27,384 bases of DNA from a virus, in IMG/VR virus record IMGVR_UViG_3300032524_000097, positions 1-27,384 of that record; one strand, 5' to 3'. The notes beneath the pieces are model-generated. The model was not told the origin of the DNA and ran no database searches. It was given only the letters and a program-made list of their open reading frames with translations. Position numbers and translations under genes: made by a program. Position 1 is the stretch's first letter, and each line of letters starts with the position of its first letter. Shown one piece after another: positions 23,235 through 27,384 of this stretch.

Positions 23235-24623
23235 CTACAGTCCCTCCACGTTGCGCGAGCGATGTCGCCCTGTCCGAAGCTTCTCGACCAGCATCACCAT
23301 GTAACGCATGGCGTCCATCCCGTGGTTGTTCACGTCAAGCGGTAGCTCATCCGGACTGCGATTATCGCGCGGACCGGGATAGGTGTAGACGCCGGCCTCT
23401 TCAATGGTAGACGTCGGGAGACCCGCCGCCAACAGTCGCCGATCAAGGTGGACCGTGCAGTCCCGGTGGAAGACCATCCGCGGCTTGCCTGTCGTCGGGT
23501 CGGGCCGCATACGAACGGAGACCGCGCTGATTCCCTCGCGAATCGTCTTCTCCGCCGGCGCGCTCGCGATCTGGTGCTTCACCTCGAGCTCCGCACGGTT
23601 CTCCGCGTCGTGGTCCGCGACCGTCCCGACGAGGCGCTTGTCGTGCTTCGACAGTTCGTTGATCTGCGGCCCGAGGTCCGATACCAGTTGGTGACTCATG
23701 TAAATCTCCCGGTAGAGATGGAGCACGTCGTCGGGCGAGAGCGCCCACCACTGGCATACGAAGGGGTTATTGAACCCGAAGTCAATCGAGCGGAACTTCA
23801 TCCAGTCGTCAGGGATCGGGAACGCGTCTATCACATGGATCGTAGGACGGAACTCCATGTAAACCAGGCCTTCATGTGCGACAGACCACGAACCCTCCAG
23901 CAGCATCAACCGCTCACGCTCGGGCAGGGCTTCCAGGCGCGCCATGTAACCGGGGTCGGCTTCCATCAGCGAGGGGTTGTCGTCAACCCGCGCGGGGATG
24001 AACTGGCGAGAGCGGGCGTTCTTGGTCGTCTCCCCAACCTCGACATCATGCGCGCCGTCACGGACGAACCAGCGCATCGTATACGGCGCTAGCCGGTCGA
24101 TGAATCGGGACTTAACCCACGAGTGCCCTGCGCCGCCTGGGTTCGTCGCGCTGCGCACGCGGTTGAAGACCCCGGCCGTGTTCCGGTTCCGTGAGAGCAT
24201 GTATTCGTATTGGTATTGCGTGAACGACGTGAGTTCATCGAAGCCGATAAACGCGAACGCAGCCGACTGGTAGCGTCGGACGTCCAACTCTCGCTGAATG
24301 TGGGCGAACATGACGCGCGCGCCGCTAGGAAACACCCACGTATGCTGCGCTTCGAGATACCGCCCCTTATCGCCGTAGAGGTCGCGGGCGCGGTCAATCA
24401 GCGACATGTTCAACTCAGGGAACGTGCGGCGAAACAGGATGCCGCGATACCCCGGATGGTCGATGTCGCGAACGGCCTCGACGAGCAACGCGTCGGACTT
24501 CCCACCACCGGCCGCACCACCGTAGAGCACCTCATCCGCGTTGGATTCGAGGAACGCCCACTGCGGGCCAGGATGCGGCGCCCATTCGTCGAGCGTCGTC
24601 GCGATGGTGGGTGCGTCGATCAT
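23235..24623 (-). CDS. terL: Terminase large subunit (DNA packaging ATPase/nuclease)
   Basis: A 462-residue protein with the two-domain terminase layout. ATPase: Walker A GGAAGGGKS at 35-43, Walker B FAFIGFDE at 123-130 ending in the catalytic Glu, and the coupling motif SATNPGG at 158-164. Nuclease (RNase H fold): SIDFGFNN around Asp281, VADHDAEN around Asp337/Asp339, and NNHGMDAMRY with Asp437 as candidate metal ligands. Length is normal for the family. It pumps DNA into the procapsid through the portal and cuts the concatemer. An in-frame stop lies four codons upstream of the ATG, so this start is firm. The packaging type (cos or pac) cannot be told from the sequence. Confidence 0.95.
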   Translation of the reverse strand: MIDAPTIATTLDEWAPHPGPQWAFLESNADEVLYGGAAGGGKSDALLVEAVRDIDHPGYRGILFRRTFPELNMSLIDRARDLYGDKGRYLEAQHTWVFPSGARVMFAHIQRELDVRRYQSAAFAFIGFDELTSFTQYQYEYMLSRNRNTAGVFNRVRSATNPGGAGHSWVKSRFIDRLAPYTMRWFVRDGAHDVEVGETTKNARSRQFIPARVDDNPSLMEADPGYMARLEALPERERLMLLEGSWSVAHEGLVYMEFRPTIHVIDAFPIPDDWMKFRSIDFGFNNPFVCQWWALSPDDVLHLYREIYMSHQLVSDLGPQINELSKHDKRLVGTVADHDAENRAELEVKHQIASAPAEKTIREGISAVSVRMRPDPTTGKPRMVFHRDCTVHLDRRLLAAGLPTSTIEEAGVYTYPGPRDNRSPDELPLDVNNHGMDAMRYMVMLVEKLRTGRHRSRNVEGL

Positions 24624-24646
24624 CAGCCGGAGAACTCATTAGGCAT
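24623..24646 (-). other. 7-codon leader ORF upstream of terminase
   Basis: An ATG with a well-spaced GAGGAG six bases upstream opens a seven-codon reading frame (MPNEFSG). Its TGA shares one base with the terminase ATG (TGATG). The terminase ATG itself has no convincing Shine-Dalgarno sequence within range, so ribosomes may load on the leader ORF and re-initiate at the terminase start. This is inferred from sequence layout only. Confidence 0.4.
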
Positions 24647-24649
24647 CGG

Positions 24650-24961
24650 TCACTCCTCGGCCCTGTCTTGCAGCCAGTCCTCGGCCTTGACCTGCGTCCG
24701 GAAACGCGCCACAACCCCGCCGTCGAACACGGTCACCGTCCACGGCTTGGCCTGCTCCTCAAACGTCGCGTCATCAGGGACGTCCTCATAGCGCAGCATG
24801 TAGGTCATGCCCTTGGGGAACTTCCGCCACCGATTACACCGCTCGGCGTCATGCTCTCGACGGGTCATCTTCGGCCCTGGGATCAAGCAACACCGGCACA
24901 TGGTCCCGTGAGACTCGAATCCAAGCACCCCATCACATTGCGAGCAACGCGCCTTAGCCAT
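24650..24961 (-). CDS. Small four-cysteine (zinc-finger-like) protein
   Basis: A 103-residue protein with C6-x-x-C9 and C22-x-x-C25 near the N-terminus, followed by a basic stretch (residues 31-48) and a C-terminal half with a beta-rich WTVTVFDGGVVARF segment. The four cysteines would hold one zinc ion. It lies directly upstream of the large terminase gene and its last two codons (GAG GAG) form a Shine-Dalgarno sequence for what follows. The function is unknown. HNH endonucleases often occupy this position and start with paired CxxC motifs, but no HNH catalytic motif is visible here. Confidence 0.7.
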   Translation of the reverse strand: MAKARCSQCDGVLGFESHGTMCRCCLIPGPKMTRREHDAERCNRWRKFPKGMTYMLRYEDVPDDATFEEQAKPWTVTVFDGGVVARFRTQVKAEDWLQDRAEE

Positions 24962-25127
24962 TCATCCGCCCCTCTCGTCGTCGCACCTTCCGTGCCTGGC
25001 GCTTCACGCCCCGCTCGTGCGCCCTTCGCGCAGCGCGACCCACACCGTGTGGCGTCTTCTCAGCGGCATCAGGTGGGAGCGCCGCCCGCTGCTCGGCTTC
25101 GGCGCGTAGTCGATCCAGATCAACCAT
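24954..25127 (-). CDS. 57-aa basic hypothetical protein
   Basis: A short ORF that fills the gap between two coding genes. Its ATG lies inside the 3' end of the HTH gene (8-nt overlap) and its TAA lies inside the start of the following gene (8-nt overlap), the packing seen in the rest of the operon. The protein is strongly charged: an acidic/Arg N-terminal helix is followed by an Arg/Lys-rich half (residues 31-54) with a run of R and K. It resembles nothing I can name. The basic tail suggests nucleic-acid or terminase contact, which is inference only. Confidence 0.6.
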   Translation of the reverse strand: MVDLDRLRAEAEQRAALPPDAAEKTPHGVGRAARRAHERGVKRQARKVRRREGRMNG

Positions 25128-25539
25128 TCCGCTTCCTCTCAGGGACAGATATCACGCGTATCGAGCCGCCGTGCGTGACATCAACGGTCGTATGGTCCTG
25201 CCGGTCTGCGGACTGAACGACGATGGCCGCCGCTCGAAGACGCGTGTGCATTGGGATAGGCTTCTGCGCCGCGTCCTCGGGCCGTAGCGCCTGCCGTAGC
25301 ACGTTCAACGCCTCGGCATAGGCGTCCGTCTTGATTGCGGACGTGAACTCGGCTACGTGCGCTCGGTATTCGTCGTCTTCGCGCTCCCAACGCCAAATCG
25401 TGCGAGGGTCGATGTCGTGCTTCTTCGCGACGGAGAGCTTAGACGCGCCGGCGGATCGTTCAGCGGCAACCGCGAGCTTAACCGCGTTGGGTATCCTGCC
25501 TAATTTTTTACGCTCGGACTGTTTCGGACGCCTTGCCAT
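25120..25539 (-). CDS. HTH DNA-binding protein, probable small terminase subunit
   Basis: A 139-residue protein. The basic N-terminus leads into a helix-turn-helix at about residues 33-53 (SKLSVAKKHDIDPRTIWRWE), the resolvase/transposase-type fold also found in small terminase subunits. After it come a helical region (about 60-95) and a Thr/Val-rich C-terminus. Size, HTH and a position two small genes upstream of the large terminase make it the best TerS candidate, which would recognise the phage DNA packaging site. A transcription regulator is the alternative. Its start shares one base with the zinc-ribbon stop, and its stop overlaps the next gene by 8 nt. Confidence 0.65.
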   Translation of the reverse strand: MARRPKQSERKKLGRIPNAVKLAVAAERSAGASKLSVAKKHDIDPRTIWRWEREDDEYRAHVAEFTSAIKTDAYAEALNVLRQALRPEDAAQKPIPMHTRLRAAAIVVQSADRQDHTTVDVTHGGSIRVISVPERKRNG

Positions 25540-25799
25540 CAGTCAGCCCCCTCCGGCATTGCACTCTCCCCCAGGACCCTTCCGTCTGGGACAGCCTCCT
25601 CTCCGCGTTGACTCGGGAACAGTGCGGGGTGCCCATCGAGAACATTCGGCTGATGGCACTCAGGGCAAAGCCAATCGCTCGTAGCCCCGACGCTAATATC
25701 CCCGCTCTCAAGCACCGCCCGAAGCCCACAGCATGCACACGAAACCTTAAGTCCCACGTAAGCCGTCGGATCAGTAAAGCCAGTCTGTAGAATAATCAC
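25539..25799 (-). CDS. Small zinc-ribbon protein
   Basis: An 86-residue protein with two cysteine pairs, C21-x-x-C24 and C45-x-x-C48, as in a rubredoxin-like zinc ribbon. The tail after residue 55 is Pro/Gly-rich and probably disordered. I chose the GTG start at 25799 because it overlaps the nuclease stop as GTGA and has a GAGAGGAG Shine-Dalgarno sequence just upstream. The frame stays open further upstream, but that part is an Arg-rich shadow of the nuclease gene. The function is unknown. Small zinc ribbons near phage packaging genes are usually assumed to bind DNA or a partner protein. Confidence 0.7.
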   Translation of the reverse strand: MIILQTGFTDPTAYVGLKVSCACCGLRAVLESGDISVGATSDWLCPECHQPNVLDGHPALFPSQRGEEAVPDGRVLGESAMPEGAD

Positions 25800-26245
25800 C
25801 CTAGCTGCTCCTCTCCGAGCCATTCCCACTCGTCGGGGCGCTTCCCGCCGACGTAGACGTTGGCGTGGCCGTTGACCACGAGGGCGCGGTTCACGTTCTG
25901 CATCGTGCCGCCCTTGCCCTCGATCCACAGCGTCACCATGTAGCGCCCGTATTTGCCGGTGCGCTCGTCGACGTCGCCACTTCGCCGGACGATCTTGTGC
26001 GTCTCGACGACGACGGCTTTCCCGACCCTACCAGCACGGACGAGCAAGTTCTTGAGATAGGCTTTCGCGGCCTCTCCCTTCACCTGCTCGGTCTCGGATG
26101 CGCGCGAATGCGACTCCGGGGTGTTGACCCCCATGAGCCGGACCCGATGCGAGACGGTCGTATCGAAGCCAAGGTCGATGTCCAGGTCGAGCGTATCGCC
26201 GTCGATCACGGTCCAGCGTTTCACGCGGTAGAAGTAGTAATTCAT
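25796..26245 (-). CDS. Staphylococcal-nuclease-like (SNase/TNase) nuclease
   Basis: A 149-residue protein with the SNase OB-fold signature. It has VIDGDT at 13-18 (calcium-binding aspartates), RLMGVNTPE at 36-44 giving the catalytic Arg36/Glu44 pair, and GKYGR at 97-101 giving the second catalytic Arg101. These correspond to Arg35, Glu43 and Arg87 of Staphylococcus aureus nuclease. All expected catalytic residues are present, so it should cleave DNA and/or RNA with calcium. There is no signal peptide, so it should act in the cytoplasm. It overlaps the methyltransferase stop (ATGA) and the next start (GTGA), so it is probably translationally coupled to both. The position next to packaging genes fits host DNA degradation or DNA processing, but this role is inferred. 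Confidence 0.88.
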   Translation of the reverse strand: MNYYFYRVKRWTVIDGDTLDLDIDLGFDTTVSHRVRLMGVNTPESHSRASETEQVKGEAAKAYLKNLLVRAGRVGKAVVVETHKIVRRSGDVDERTGKYGRYMVTLWIEGKGGTMQNVNRALVVNGHANVYVGGKRPDEWEWLGEEQLG

Positions 26246-27384
26246 GCCTGCGTCTCCTCGGGGAACGGCATCCCGTCGCTCTCACGCGTGGCGACTTGCC
26301 CGGTGGCGTTCATCCATCGGCGCACGGCAACGTCGACGTATTTCGGCTCGATGTCCATGCCGAAGCATTTACGCCCGAGCTTCTCGGCGGCAATCATCGT
26401 GGTGCCGCTGCCCAGGAAGGGGTCATAGACGGATTGCCCTGGGTTAGTGGCTGCGTCGATATATGCTTCTGGTAGGGCGGCGGGGAACATGGCCGGGTGC
26501 GGATTACCTGCTCCAGACTGGTAAAGCCCACGATACACGCTCCGAAGCTGCCGGTGAGTCCCTAATACAATCTCCTTCGCGGAACTAATCGACCCGTCGG
26601 CCTGGCGTGTGTTCGGCGCCGCATGTTTGACCCGCCCTGCGTGGGCATTCGGGACAGTCCTGTTAATCTCCCGAGGGCTCCCAAATACGAATATGAACTC
26701 ATGCTCAATAGCAAACATCGCGGTAGCTTGCGATATAGACCCCGCGAACGTCCGGTCCCACACGTTCCACGATAGCAACTTCCACCCAGCGTCTTTGGCG
26801 GCGTCTATGTAGGCGTCCCAATAGGTAACCACCTCGTGGTCACGACGGGCTATGCCTAGATTAACGCAGAACAGGTTGCAGAACGGCGATGCCGCCGGGA
26901 TAACCCCCGCGAGATGTTCAGGTGCTAGGTTGACATCCCCGCCGTAAACCCTTTGGTCGGAATAGGGCGGGGAAGTGAAGCAGAGCGACACGTCCGCTGG
27001 GAGCAGCCCCGCAACGGTATCAGCATCCGTGCTATCCCCGCACATCACCCTATGCTCGCCGCATATCCACACGTCGCCGCGCACGGTGATAGGGTCGTCG
27101 GGCGTATCGGGAACGTCGTCGCCGTCGGTCAGCAGGGCGTTGTCGCCGTCGGGATAGAACGCTAACTCTTCGAGTTCTACCAGCGTGAACCCGGTGCCGT
27201 CGAGATCGGGCAACGCGGACAAGCCTTCGACCAGGCGGTCCAGTTCCCACTCGCTCTTGTCGGTGTGGCGGTTGTTCGCGATGGAATACCGCTTGCAGGC
27301 GTCGAGGTCGGCGAAGTCGAACTCCACCACCGGCACGTCATCGATGCCCATCTGCTCGGCGGCGCGGAATCGTCCTTCGCCCGC
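26242..27384 (-). CDS. ParB-like domain / DNA methyltransferase fusion (5' truncated by window edge)
   Basis: The reading frame is open through the right window edge, so the start is missing and 380 residues are visible. The first residues (AGEGRFRAAEQMGIDDVPVV) match the end of a ParB/sulfiredoxin nuclease-like fold, where a G-x-G/H-R motif precedes the DEVPVV strand. Counting from the first in-frame ATG (27351), an SPPY catalytic motif lies at 127-130 and the SAM-binding DPFLGSGTT at 310-318. Catalytic motif before SAM motif is the beta-class amino-methyltransferase order, and SPPY with a preceding T is commonest in N4-cytosine enzymes, although N6-adenine activity is possible. ParB-methylase fusions of this kind are frequent in phages and may protect phage DNA from host restriction. 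No restriction endonuclease gene is next to it. Its stop overlaps the next start as ATGA. Confidence 0.9.
   Translation of the reverse strand, partial: AGEGRFRAAEQMGIDDVPVVEFDFADLDACKRYSIANNRHTDKSEWELDRLVEGLSALPDLDGTGFTLVELEELAFYPDGDNALLTDGDDVPDTPDDPITVRGDVWICGEHRVMCGDSTDADTVAGLLPADVSLCFTSPPYSDQRVYGGDVNLAPEHLAGVIPAASPFCNLFCVNLGIARRDHEVVTYWDAYIDAAKDAGWKLLSWNVWDRTFAGSISQATAMFAIEHEFIFVFGSPREINRTVPNAHAGRVKHAAPNTRQADGSISSAKEIVLGTHRQLRSVYRGLYQSGAGNPHPAMFPAALPEAYIDAATNPGQSVYDPFLGSGTTMIAAEKLGRKCFGMDIEPKYVDVAVRRWMNATGQVATRESDGMPFPEETQA

Noticed and set aside
23448-24092. 214-aa plus-strand reading frame
   Set aside because: It is entirely antisense to the terminase gene, whose catalytic motifs are intact.
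25800-25928. Longer N-terminus of the zinc-ribbon protein
   Set aside because: It overlaps the nuclease gene in another frame and is Arg-rich. The GTG at 25799 has a good ribosome site and GTGA coupling.
1-27384. tRNA genes, CRISPR arrays, insertion sequences, integrase or att sites
   Set aside because: No cloverleaf-like sequence, regular repeat array, transposase or recombinase motif was seen on either strand by reading. A dedicated tRNA search was not possible.

Overview
The window is a 27.4-kb piece of a high-GC tailed-phage genome (Caudoviricetes). It could also be an integrated prophage, but no integrase, attachment site or flanking bacterial gene is visible, so lifestyle and host are not determined. 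Every gene I can support lies on the minus strand, so the cluster reads from right to left. Genes are tightly packed, with ATGA/GTGA/TGATG/TAATG stop-start overlaps, as in a polycistronic late operon. A major tail protein, a tail assembly chaperone pair with a -1 frameshift, a 1255-residue tape measure protein and no sheath gene point to a long non-contractile tail (siphovirus morphology).

Right to left. 27384-24623: a truncated ParB-like/DNA methyltransferase fusion, a staphylococcal-nuclease-like enzyme, a zinc-ribbon protein, an HTH protein that is the best small-terminase candidate, a 57-aa basic protein and a second four-cysteine protein. 24623-17147: packaging and head genes, namely large terminase, a 42-aa membrane protein, two small unknowns, portal, Mu-F/SPP1-gp7-like minor head protein, a small HTH protein, scaffold, major capsid protein (SU10/DUF5309 type) and a probable capsid accessory protein. 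17126-10961: head-to-tail joining genes interrupted by non-structural genes. These are a 1083-aa protein with a GT4-type glycosyltransferase, a SAM-methyltransferase and a GT2-type glycosyltransferase in one chain, an M15-type endolysin, a second methyltransferase, and a small protein with a clear twin-arginine signal. 10968-144: gp10-like neck protein, tail terminator candidate, major tail protein, chaperones, tape measure, three large tail-tip/fibre proteins and two small ORFs, ending at a 13-bp hairpin near the left edge.

The structural genes build a capsid, connector and flexible tail in the usual order. The added genes suggest sugar and methyl modification, either of virion proteins, of a phage product or of the host surface. 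The target cannot be read from the sequence. The endolysin and second methyltransferase sit between two copies of a 16-bp sequence placed at gene junctions, which suggests they entered as a cassette. Other non-coding signals are a UUCG-tetraloop hairpin after the major tail gene, a structured 151-nt leader with a weak promoter candidate before the scaffold gene, and a C CCT TTG slippery heptamer in the chaperone gene.
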